A stretch of 6,972 bases of DNA from Nitrospirota bacterium (GCA_015233485.1 JADFXO010000204.1:1-6972), one strand, 5' to 3'; positions 1 to 6,203 are shown, counted from the first letter of the stretch. Translations and numbers: made by a program. Notes: generated from the letters alone by a model not told the origin.

Positions 1-163
1 GGAAATCCATGATGGCGGCATGGCGATGGATGCATATTGGGAAATGTGTGGTGCCAAGGACAATGATGAGGCTGAGCGGATAAGAAAGGCATTGCTTGAG
101 TATTGTTACCTGGATACTCTGGCTATGGTGAGGATAGTGGATAAACTTGAAAGTATAGTTTGA
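1..163 (+). CDS. DUF2779-type protein, C-terminal end (5' part outside window)
   Basis: This is the last 53 codons plus TGA stop of a gene that begins before the window; the reading frame starts at base 2. The residues EIHDGG, then IRKALLEYCYLDTLAMVRI, match my memory of the C-terminus of DUF2779 proteins, a family of uncharacterised, nuclease-associated bacterial proteins often found in accessory regions. The YCYLD stretch has the YxxxD spacing of exonuclease motif III in DnaQ-like (DEDD) nucleases, which would fit a nuclease role, but this is inference from a short fragment. The frame is intact to its stop, so this copy could be the end of a functional gene. A diverged copy of the same segment lies at 1056-1218. 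Nothing can be said about its start, promoter or N-terminal domains. The family call is fairly secure because the second copy gives about 60 more residues upstream. Confidence 0.7.
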   Translation, partial: EIHDGGMAMDAYWEMCGAKDNDEAERIRKALLEYCYLDTLAMVRIVDKLESIV

Positions 164-205
164 TGTGCTATTGATGATAATGATAAGTGAAGTTTTTTTT
201 GACAA

Positions 206-225
206 TATTTCTGTTGACAGAAATA
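206..225. promoter_or_regulatory. 20-bp palindrome, candidate operator over TTGACA
   Basis: TATTTCTGT-TG-ACAGAAATA is a perfect inverted repeat with 9-bp arms and a 2-bp centre. It sits about 70 bp upstream of the start codon at 297. A TTGACA hexamer (214-219) lies inside it and a second TTGACA (199-204) overlaps its left side, so a dimeric repressor bound here could block a -35 element. No convincing -10 is visible: TAGATC at 224-229 (19-nt gap) or TGT-TACAGC at 234-242 (17-nt gap, extended-10-like) are the best candidates. The site most likely regulates the gene at 297. No regulator gene is present in the window. Confidence 0.5.
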
Positions 226-237
226 GATCTTTGTGTT

Positions 238-257
238 ACAGCTCGTATGAGAGCTGT
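238..257 (+). promoter_or_regulatory. Inverted repeat in 5' leader of gene at 297
   Basis: ACAGCTC (238-244) and GAGCTGT (251-257) form a perfect 7-bp stem with a 6-nt loop. It is not followed by a T-run, so it does not look like a terminator. It lies between the palindrome at 206-225 and the Shine-Dalgarno site AGGAGG at 287-292. It could be a second operator half or a leader hairpin; I cannot tell which. Confidence 0.3.
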
Positions 258-296
258 CATCCTTAACGGGAATGGGGATAAACCATAGGAGGATAA

Positions 297-919
297 ATGA
301 CGTTTGACGAATTCATAAAGCTGCTACGGAAAAGAGCCGAAGATGAGGCTCACAATGGTGCTAACAATGATTGTTTTGGAGCTTTCTCAGTAATAAGAAA
401 GAGATGTTTAGGCAAGGATCAAAGGGGGGGTTACTTAAAAAGCCTGAGAATGGGGATCACTACAGATCTGGCAACACTGATGAGTTACAAATCAATATTT
501 CGCAGCCTGAAGTATATGCTGACAACAAGTTTAGAATAGGCCTCGCACTTAGCTATATGGGCTTTCCTAATGCACGTACGAACAAAAGTAATATCAGAAG
601 TGGTGTAGGTGTGTGGGATCGTCTCAATCAAGTAAAAAACATATTTCCCAAGGAGAACCTTAAAACAATTTTGCATTTGGAAGGAGTCGTGGAACCACAA
701 ATATGGGACGGGTTTCATGAGTTAGAACCAGAGAACGGAGGGTTTCAGTTTTGGGGAAGACTTGTTGAATGGAAAGAGAATCTGTCTGATGAGGATTATA
801 ATACTATGGCGGGTGAGATAATCGAATACCTAAATGAATTAACGAAAATATACAAATCTGTTAATTGTGATGACGAGTGGAGGGAATTAATGAGCAAAGA
901 ACATACGCCCAATCTATAG
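297..919 (+). pseudogene. Gene of unknown family, split by a frame change near a G7 run
   Basis: Translation should start at ATG 297, which has an excellent Shine-Dalgarno site (AGGAGG, 287-292, 4-nt gap). The first frame (MTFDEFIKLLRKRAEDEAHNG) reads like a normal protein N-terminus. It turns unnatural after about 430 and stops at 539. The long natural-looking continuation is in the frame offset by -1 and runs to the stop at 919. It includes KFRIGLALSYMGFPNARTNK, LHLEGVVEPQIWDGFHE and GGFQFWGRLVEWKENLSDED. Joining the frames gives about 207 residues. The switch must lie between about 371 and 430; the run of seven G at 424-430 is the obvious slippage point (one G lost), though a lesion a little upstream fits too. 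The protein is soluble-looking, rich in aromatic residues, with no signal peptide or membrane segment. I do not recognise the family and assign no function. It may be a pseudogene, a sequencing error, or expressed by -1 frameshifting. Confidence 0.55.
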
Positions 920-1218
920 CCAACTTAACCGACAACATAAGGGATTTGATGAAACCATTTATGAATCGGGCATATTACTCATGGGAAATGATGGGATCCT
1001 ATTCTATCAGGGCGGTTCTGCCCGTGCTGGTGCCTGAACTAACATATGATTCGTTGGAAATCCATGATGGTGGCATGGCGATGGACGCATACTGGCAAAT
1101 GTGTGCTGCCAAGGACAATGATGAGGCTGAGCGTATAAGAAAGGCATTGCTTGAGTATTGTTACCTGGATACTCTTGCTATGGTGAGGATAGTGGATAAA
1201 CTTCAAAGTTTAGTATAA
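877..1218 (+). pseudogene. Truncated second copy of DUF2779 gene end
   Basis: The frame from about 877 to the TAA at 1216-1218 encodes up to 113 residues. From roughly NLTDNIRDLMKPF onward it looks like the C-terminal part of a DUF2779 protein: GSYSIRAVLPVLVPELTY, then EIHDGG, then LLEYCYLDTLAMVRIVDKL, with the same YxxxD exonuclease-III-like spacing as the first copy. Full-length DUF2779 proteins are several hundred residues, so most of the gene is missing. No ribosome binding site precedes the only possible start (GTG 877), and that start lies inside the upstream gene, which ends at 919. The left edge of homology is probably between 880 and 930 but cannot be fixed without a full-length relative. 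The body of the frame is undamaged, and most differences from the first copy are synonymous or conservative, so it was recently part of a working gene. It is probably not translated now. Confidence 0.65.
1056..1218 (+). repeat. Diverged direct repeat of bases 1-163
   Basis: Bases 1056-1218 align with 1-163 without gaps, with 152 of 163 identical (93%). The 11 differences are six synonymous third-position changes, four amino-acid changes (E/Q, G/A, E/Q, I/L) and TGA versus TAA. Similarity falls off soon after the stop codons. The repeat may be longer to the left, since copy one is cut by the window edge. The two copies bracket the unknown gene at 297-919. Confidence 0.9.
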
Positions 1219-1352
1219 GGGGCTGCGGAATATTGATGAGGCAACATAGGTTTATGTGTAGGAATTTCAATGTTGGCGGGGCTCAAAGGGTTATGTCATA
1301 TACAACGGCAGAATATTCTCTATACAGTTGTGATGGAAGATTACCAAGTGTA
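1219..1352. other. Non-coding spacer left of the small transposable element
   Basis: This stretch lies between the truncated DUF2779 copy and the inverted-repeat element. The only possible gene is a 45-codon frame from ATG 1270 to a stop at 1405-1407. It is preceded by a weak AGGA at 1260-1263, but it runs through the left end of the element and resembles nothing I know, so I do not call it. Nothing else is recognisable here. Confidence 0.4.
1345..1352. repeat. Left target-site duplication CAAGTGTA
   Basis: CAAGTGTA here and at 1566-1573 are identical 8-bp direct repeats that abut the outer ends of the inverted repeats at 1353-1365 and 1553-1565. This is the arrangement expected of a target-site duplication made when a transposable element inserts. 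Confidence 0.65.
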
Positions 1353-1565
1353 CTCAACTTTCGCAGTAGAAATCGCGTATAGAGCAAGCAAATACGAGGG
1401 TTTATGAAAGAAAAATACCTTTTTAGGTACGGTGCTTCGTATAAGGCGCTCAAGGCAGAGAGCCACTTCATAAACTTGGTATTTTTTCGTTTGATACCAA
1501 TGTATTTTACCATAGAGCCTTATTCTATGCGGGTTCATACATGATTTTCATGTGCGAAAGTTGCG
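1353..1565. mobile_element. 213-bp MITE-like non-autonomous element with TIRs and 8-bp TSD
   Basis: The ends are CTCAACTTTCGCA (1353-1365) and TGCGAAAGTTGCG (1553-1565), inverted repeats matching at 12 of 13 positions, 11 of them contiguous. Directly outside lies the 8-bp direct repeat CAAGTGTA on both sides. The element is too short for a transposase and holds no supported gene, so it would have to be moved in trans by a related insertion sequence. Its interior folds well: stems at 1376-1380/1392-1396, 1400-1408/1467-1475 (9 bp), 1416-1420/1425-1429, 1445-1451/1458-1464 (one mismatch), 1476-1482/1494-1500 (7 bp), 1511-1516/1524-1529 and 1539-1544/1548-1553. Dense hairpins are typical of MITEs and of deletion derivatives of insertion sequences. 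An 8-bp duplication is used by several IS families, so I do not assign one. The alternative, a structured RNA gene, is less likely because the direct repeats fit the ends exactly. Confidence 0.65.
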
Positions 1566-1573
1566 CAAGTGTA
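1566..1573. repeat. Right target-site duplication CAAGTGTA
   Basis: This is the right-hand partner of the identical octamer at 1345-1352. It begins at the base immediately after the right inverted repeat. Confidence 0.65.
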
Positions 1574-1880
1574 TAAATTGACAATTATGGGTAGCCGTAT
1601 AAGTATTTCATATGTGAGAAACACTTTCCACAGTTACCATTCTCTAAGAAGATATCGCTCAGCTTTTTCCGACTATAGGACATCAGACGACCTTTATTAA
1701 AGAAAGGTCTCAGCCTATTGGCTGCCTGAATTAGTATTTTTTATTTTAAATCCATTTAATGATGAAAATGCACGTTCTATTTGCGAAAAGTCGTAAAATA
1801 ATGTTAGCATTTGTATTGAAATTATCGGTCGAAAGCCGCCTACCACGGCACTTTTACCTTAGTGAAGGGGGATTTAGTGA
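1574..1880 (+). other. Non-coding leader region of mcrBC with hairpins and possible promoter
   Basis: This 307-bp stretch upstream of mcrB has no supported gene. A perfect TTGACA at 1578-1583 lies 17 nt before AAGTAT (1601-1606) and 14 nt before TATAAG (1598-1603), so it is an imperfect promoter candidate. Downstream are a stem at 1601-1609/1618-1626 (8 of 9 pairs), a 7-bp stem at 1689-1695/1703-1709, and CAGCC-TATT-GGCTG at 1711-1724. A T6 run follows at 1737-1742. Two small, mutually exclusive GC stems share GCCG at 1835-1838 close to the mcrB start. TTTAAT at 1755-1760 is another possible -10 without a good -35. The mcrB ribosome site is AAGGGGG at 1865-1871. Confidence 0.35.
1711..1742 (+). 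terminator. Weak terminator or attenuator candidate
   Basis: CAGCC-TATT-GGCTG (1711-1724) forms a 5-bp stem, with an alternative outer pairing TCAG/CTGA (1710-1713/1726-1729). A T6 run at 1737-1742 follows, but 7 to 12 nt downstream of the stem, which is further than in a standard intrinsic terminator. A second hairpin lies just upstream (1689-1709). It could end transcription from the left or attenuate mcrBC transcription started near 1580. Confidence 0.25.
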
Positions 1881-3800
1881 ATGAACATTTGGAAAATTAA
1901 TCCTGGTGGCCAAAATCCATTGTGGCCAGACTGCTATGGAGGCTCCTACATTTGTATAGGATGGTTGGAGGAATTCGACTTGAATACCATGACATTGGCA
2001 TCGATGGGCATTAAGCACTATGATAGCAAGTATGATAACAATTATGAGTTTTCTGCAGCACAATTTGAAAATGACCCCAAAAAAATGATAAATGTTTGTA
2101 CAAAGATTTGTCAGACCTGTCAGTATCCACTACCGGTGTATGGCGAAGAAATCGATTGGCTGAATAAATTAATAAAGACCAATTTTCACTCAGAGCTAAA
2201 ATTGGTAATTAAAGCTCCAGTAGAAGAATATGAATATTGTTTAACTGAAAAAATGCACAATGAGTTTATTAACCGGTATGTTCTGACTAGATGTTTCGGG
2301 GCGCCGGTGTCGTGGCCTGGCAACGACATCTCTTCCACATGGAGTTTTGTTAGAGACATCCAAATAGGCGATATTGTGATAGCAAACAATGGTACTACAA
2401 AGGTGTTCGGTATAGGAATTATTTCTGGAAACTATATATCACCATATTCTACTTCAAACCCACGGAATACTACAGTCGGTTACTGTCATGTCAGATATGT
2501 CGATTGGATATGGCCATGTAATGGCTCAAGTCAGATCGAATTATCAAATGGAATAAAGGCCTTTGATATAAAAACTGTTACCCGTTTTAATTTGGATGAT
2601 ATAAAAACTAGAGAACGATTTAATTATATTTTGGATCAAGCCAAACTAGTTTACTCTGATTTAGAAAAAAAGTCTAAGGAGACTGTTATGTTTCGGGAAT
2701 ATCATACGTATGTAGATTTATTAATGAAAATGCCTAATATGATCCTGCAAGGCCCACCTGGGACAGGAAAGACGTATTATGCAAAGCGTATTGCAGCTTG
2801 CATACTAGGTTTGCTACCGACTACAGTTGACATGGAAGAAAATGATGAGGGTGGAGATTTTCACAAAAAGCGGTTCAATGAAAGTACTGAAGAAGGCTTC
2901 TGGTCGATCGTTCAGTTCCATCCATCATACAACTATGAGGATTTTGTTCGTGGAATTGAAGTATCTACACCAATGGCTGGTGGCAGTCCTATTTATAAAA
3001 CTGTGAATAAGATCCTCGGCTTGATGGCTAGAAAGGCCTTAGAAAAATGGAAAATCGCTCATACAGAAATAGCCGATCCTACAAGATGTTATGATAAATG
3101 CGAAAAATATATCCTTATAGTTGATGAAATCAATCGTGCTAATGTTGCATCGGTTTTGGGTGAACTTATCTACGCCTTAGAGTACCGAAAATGTGAAGTT
3201 GACACACCATATCAGATAGAAGAAAACGGCCGGTTAACTCGCAAGATAGTTATTCCGCCAAATTTATATATCATAGGGACAATGAACACAGCCGACCGTT
3301 CAATTGGATACATAGACTATGCTGTAAGACGACGCTTCACTTTCATTCCGTTATTGACTGACGATAGATATATTGATTTATACGCATACCCTAGCGAAGA
3401 GTGTAAGCATTTGGCAAAAAAGGCTTTCAAAGGAGTTGAAGGTTTGTTCAAGAAAGAAGATGGTACTAGGGCAGATACACTTTCGCCTGATTTTCACGCT
3501 GACGATGTCCAGCCAGGGCATACATATTTTATGGCGAGGGACTGCGAGACACTAATCGCAAAAATTACATATCAGCTTTATCCGCTTCTACGAGAGTATT
3601 ATAAAGATGGCATTTTGGTCAGTCAGGGGGATAAGGTTACTATAAATGTAGAAAATTTGGAAATCCGGATTGATCAACCGGAAGATGCCAAAAGACTATT
3701 CATTAAAATACGTGAGATTTGTGATCGGAGTCGCATTCGCTCTGCTATAGCAAAGCCTATAGCGTCTGCCGGAGAAGACTCCACTAAAGAAACTGAGTGA
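1881..3800 (+). CDS. mcrB: McrB-type AAA+ GTPase with N-terminal EVE-like reader domain
   Basis: This is the motor subunit of a modification-dependent restriction complex, 639 residues. In the McrBC family, McrB binds modified DNA through its N-terminus, forms a hexamer and hydrolyses GTP to translocate. The N-terminus looks like an EVE/PUA-superfamily domain: W4, INPGG (6-10), YICIGW (23-28), GDIVIANN (163-170), GIGIISG and HVRYVDWI (203-210). The halves are separated by about 130 residues instead of the usual few dozen, so there is a large insertion at about 35-155. The AAA+ module is complete: Walker A GPPGTGKT (291-298), the McrB signature FHPSYNYEDFVRGI (346-359), Walker B ILIVDEINRAN (411-421, D415/E416), MNTADRS (468-474), RRRF (483-486) and GHTYF (546-550). 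MNTADRS is the McrB-specific motif linked to GTP use. Start ATG 1881 is supported by AAGGGGG at 1865-1871. It is followed 9 nt later by mcrC. The modified base recognised cannot be read from sequence. Confidence 0.93.
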   Translation: MNIWKINPGGQNPLWPDCYGGSYICIGWLEEFDLNTMTLASMGIKHYDSKYDNNYEFSAAQFENDPKKMINVCTKICQTCQYPLPVYGEEIDWLNKLIKTNFHSELKLVIKAPVEEYEYCLTEKMHNEFINRYVLTRCFGAPVSWPGNDISSTWSFVRDIQIGDIVIANNGTTKVFGIGIISGNYISPYSTSNPRNTTVGYCHVRYVDWIWPCNGSSQIELSNGIKAFDIKTVTRFNLDDIKTRERFNYILDQAKLVYSDLEKKSKETVMFREYHTYVDLLMKMPNMILQGPPGTGKTYYAKRIAACILGLLPTTVDMEENDEGGDFHKKRFNESTEEGFWSIVQFHPSYNYEDFVRGIEVSTPMAGGSPIYKTVNKILGLMARKALEKWKIAHTEIADPTRCYDKCEKYILIVDEINRANVASVLGELIYALEYRKCEVDTPYQIEENGRLTRKIVIPPNLYIIGTMNTADRSIGYIDYAVRRRFTFIPLLTDDRYIDLYAYPSEECKHLAKKAFKGVEGLFKKEDGTRADTLSPDFHADDVQPGHTYFMARDCETLIAKITYQLYPLLREYYKDGILVSQGDKVTINVENLEIRIDQPEDAKRLFIKIREICDRSRIRSAIAKPIASAGEDSTKETE

Positions 3801-3809
3801 ACGAACGGT

Positions 3810-5120
3810 ATGCAACTTGAAATGTTTGAGGCTTCTGAGTATGCGGAAATCAAGGGGAGTAGTGTCCCTGAAATATGCAGTAGCCTAAACCTTTCTGAAG
3901 GCAACACGGAGGGATGCGAGTATCTCGGCATTGTTACAGAAAACGGTATTTGGAAAGCTTCTTGTTATATCGGTCATGTTTGGCTCAAGAAGAGGGAAGT
4001 TTCGCTTAGAGTCTACCCGAAACCGATTATATATGGTCAAGATACAGACTTTTTCCGGATGTTTCTTGACTCTCTCTCTGATGCTGTTGTATCTAAACAC
4101 CTCGAAAATTGCTATGGCATCTTGTTTGATGACCCACCGATTGATGCGGAAAACAGCGATAACATAACCCTTTTCATCATTGCCCGGTATCTGAAGGAAC
4201 TGAATGATCTGTCTCGTCGGCTTATGAAGCAGAACTTTCACAGAATTGAGGAAAATCTGACAGGGAAAATCAAGGGGAAAATTCTTATGCACCGTCAGGT
4301 GAGTGAAAATATATTCTGTGCGCGTGCCCATTATGCCACTTGCTCATACCAAGTCATTACGAAGGACTGTATTGAGAACCAAGTTCTTAAAGCGGCGCTT
4401 GTCTTGTGCTGCAAATACCTCACTCTTCACGCATCCTCCGGACTTACTGTTGATGGTGTATTACATCAGTGGGCAAATAATGGGAAAATGGCACTTGAAG
4501 GCGTAACTGTCCGTAGGGTGTTTCCGCATGACATGCGCCAGGCGATAGCAAAAAGCAAAGGCTTTTTTTGCACTTACCAAGAGTCTCTTAGATTGGCTGA
4601 AATGATTTTCAGGCGTTTGAGCTTTGATCCCTCAGCGGATGTAGACAAAATAATGTCGAAGTGTCCCCCCTATTGGATCAACGCAAATGAATTATTTGAA
4701 CGATACTGCGAAGTATTGCTGAGGAAGAATATAAATAGTGAACTATGGGTTGGTTATCAGAGAAACAACATGAATAGTGATATTGGAATGCTCAGACCGG
4801 ATTTTCTTTTGCCTGAAAAAAATGCTGTGTTAGACGCTAAATACCGTCGATTTTACCAAAAGAAATGGGGGGAATGGGATGACATTGATAGAAAAAAGGG
4901 GAAAGACAATCTTCAACAATTAAGTCTATATGGTCGACTTGATGAGGTAAAAAGAAGATTAAATAATTGTGAGCCTGAACTAATTATCCTATATCCAGTA
5001 ATTGGAAACAAAATGAATTCTATTAACATAGATAGTGATTTTAGGGAACCTGCGCGTTTGTTTCACAATATTTACAAAATTGGGGTTACGGTGCCAACCC
5101 GAATAAGTAAAAATGGGTAA
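3810..5120 (+). CDS. mcrC: McrC-type PD-(D/E)XK nuclease subunit
   Basis: This is the nuclease partner of the upstream McrB, 436 residues, close to or a little longer than typical McrC proteins. McrC docks on the McrB hexamer, stimulates its GTPase and cuts DNA when translocating complexes meet. The N-terminal half carries the McrC-family pattern: GKIKGKI (152-158) followed by a conserved region around D186-x-x-x-N190 (DCIENQVLKAAL). The C-terminal nuclease domain has the PD-(D/E)XK core intact: RPDFLL with D331, then AVLDAKYRRF with D342 and K344. All catalytic residues are present, so the complex looks active. The start is ATG 3810, 9 nt after the mcrB stop (3798-3800), with only a weak ribosome site (GAACGG), so translational coupling to mcrB is likely. 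Both genes form one operon. The last third (from about 4680) looks more AT-rich than the first part. No dedicated methylase or specificity gene is nearby, as expected for a type IV system. Confidence 0.92.
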   Translation: MQLEMFEASEYAEIKGSSVPEICSSLNLSEGNTEGCEYLGIVTENGIWKASCYIGHVWLKKREVSLRVYPKPIIYGQDTDFFRMFLDSLSDAVVSKHLENCYGILFDDPPIDAENSDNITLFIIARYLKELNDLSRRLMKQNFHRIEENLTGKIKGKILMHRQVSENIFCARAHYATCSYQVITKDCIENQVLKAALVLCCKYLTLHASSGLTVDGVLHQWANNGKMALEGVTVRRVFPHDMRQAIAKSKGFFCTYQESLRLAEMIFRRLSFDPSADVDKIMSKCPPYWINANELFERYCEVLLRKNINSELWVGYQRNNMNSDIGMLRPDFLLPEKNAVLDAKYRRFYQKKWGEWDDIDRKKGKDNLQQLSLYGRLDEVKRRLNNCEPELIILYPVIGNKMNSINIDSDFREPARLFHNIYKIGVTVPTRISKNG

Positions 5121-5197
5121 AATTAAGATATCGGAATTTCAATGTAGTGTCAATTGCGGCGTAGGTAGCCTAACTTATTAAATTGCTTATTTGACAA

Positions 5198-5218
5198 AAG
5201 GAGGTATCAATGGTTTAA
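5198..5218 (+). other. Strong ribosome site followed by a two-codon frame (ATG GTT TAA)
   Basis: AAGGAGG at 5198-5204 sits 5 nt before an ATG at 5210 that is followed at once by GTT TAA. This is one of the best ribosome sites in the window but it serves no gene. A TTGACA (5191-5196) overlaps it. In the frame of base 5212 a short run (GLIERTYSEFV) continues to a stop at 5257-5259, which suggests a gene start broken by frameshift or deletion. It may equally be a chance purine run. Confidence 0.3.
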
Positions 5219-5272
5219 TAGAACGTACCTATAGTGAGTTTGTGTGTAGTAGTGTGTAACTGAATGAAATAT

Positions 5273-5303
5273 GGGCTGACGTACAATTGAATACACACAG
5301 CCC
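5273..5303. terminator. Hairpin between convergent genes, possible bidirectional terminator
   Basis: GGGCTG (5273-5278) pairs with CAGCCC (5298-5303) around a 19-nt loop. The alternative stem TACAATT/AATTGTA (5282-5288/5311-5317) and TGTGTGTA/TACACACA (5241-5248/5292-5299) compete with it. It lies between the mcrC stop (5120) and the stop of the minus-strand gene (5329), where terminators are expected. T-runs are poor on both strands, so the call is weak. Confidence 0.3.
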
Positions 5304-5328
5304 GCAATTTAATTGTAATCTCATTTAT

Positions 5329-6087
5329 TTATTCACCCGTTAACTGATTAAAAACCTGATGCACTTCATTGACCCAATGTGTTTCCTGTTTCCTTGCGGG
5401 GTGACACGCAATAACAAAGTTTAGTTGATGTCCGCCTGTAAGATTAGCTTGCCCAAACCCTTCTACGTATTTCAAATCATGGTTTTCATTAACAGGTATC
5501 CCCAACACATCGAGAAACGGTTTAGCCCAATTCATTCCGGTAAGGAAAAGCAAACGTTTAGGTTTGTAGGTATCCAGTTCCAAACGTAGCAAATCGATAC
5601 AACCAGGCAATTGGATGTTGCAAAGCGTTCCTCCTGGATTACCACCGTCCGCAGGTGACACTTTGTATAAGTTCGACCATACCAAATGTGAAGGCCACTG
5701 GGGTAAGTCTACGTTCGCAATGCCCAGACTACAAACGACTGCTCTGATAACCCTCCAAAACGCCGACTTTATAGTGTTATACGCGTCGTCGCCGCCCCAA
5801 AGTTTCGTAACCCAGCTCATTGGACACTCTTCATTTTCACTTTTTACATCATTAAAAATCATATCGGTGTATTTGCAAACCTCTTCCGGCACCATGAGAC
5901 TCGCAGGCAAAATCCCTTCATAAAAACCATTTACAGCACGCCCCACAACCATCAGGCTGCCTTGATAGAGGTGCCCGGCTATTGACAGAAACCCAGTCAC
6001 TGGTTCGGGTGGTAGACTTGCATGGCTCGCTCCTACGGCTTGCAAGATTTTTGTTGCCAAAATATTTCTTTCTTCGACTGTTGCCAT
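5329..6087 (-). CDS. Uracil-DNA-glycosylase-superfamily-like protein
   Basis: The protein has 252 residues, cytosolic, with no signal or membrane segment. Several segments follow the order and spacing of the UDG superfamily. SLMVVGRAVNGF (44-55) stands at the place of the first active-site loop. LVWSNLYKVSPADGG (135-149) resembles the central loop. LLRLELDTYKPKRLLFLTG (166-184) is the very typical 'EL..KPK.ll.lG' strand-helix unit. ACHPARK (227-233, H229-P230) matches the C-terminal HP motif that inserts into DNA. The usual catalytic Asp/Asn of the first loop is not obvious (N53 is a candidate), so enzyme activity and the target base are uncertain. The start is ATG at 6085-6087, with AAGGAGGA on the minus strand at 6092-6099, 4 nt away. 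It is convergent with mcrC and lies 116 bp downstream of the metallophosphoesterase gene in the same direction. A role in excising modified or uracil bases is inference. Confidence 0.65.
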   Translation of the reverse strand: MATVEERNILATKILQAVGASHASLPPEPVTGFLSIAGHLYQGSLMVVGRAVNGFYEGILPASLMVPEEVCKYTDMIFNDVKSENEECPMSWVTKLWGGDDAYNTIKSAFWRVIRAVVCSLGIANVDLPQWPSHLVWSNLYKVSPADGGNPGGTLCNIQLPGCIDLLRLELDTYKPKRLLFLTGMNWAKPFLDVLGIPVNENHDLKYVEGFGQANLTGGHQLNFVIACHPARKQETHWVNEVHQVFNQLTGE

Positions 6088-6203
6088 TTATTCCTCCTTA
6101 ATATGCTGACAGTAGAATGTATAGTACCACTTTGTCTAAACTTTCATCAATAAATACTCTATATGTAAAAATAATTCTTAATCTATAGAACTATTATCTA
6201 CAT

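Noticed and set aside
1270..1407. A 45-codon plus-strand frame with a weak AGGA upstream.
   Set aside because: It crosses the boundary of the transposable element, so it would be a chimera of flank and insert. No family resemblance.
1283..1513. An open frame of 76 codons on the minus strand, and a second one at 1341-1538.
   Set aside because: They overlap each other and the inverted-repeat element, have no ribosome site, and their sequences resemble no family. They are side effects of the hairpin-rich element.
1353..1565. A structured non-coding RNA or ribozyme, because many stems nest inside an 11-bp closing stem.
   Set aside because: The 8-bp direct repeats abut the closing stem exactly, which a transposable element explains and an RNA gene does not. 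No known RNA motif such as group II intron domain V was found.
3885..4331. A 148-codon minus-strand open frame opposite mcrC.
   Set aside because: It is antisense to the well-supported McrC N-terminal half and has no ribosome site or recognisable motif.
1261..5145. A 13-nt direct repeat GGAATTTCAATGT at 1261-1273 and 5133-5145 that flanks the mcrBC region.
   Set aside because: An exact 13-mer pair is expected by chance in roughly one of three windows of this size, and no inverted repeats or integrase accompany it.
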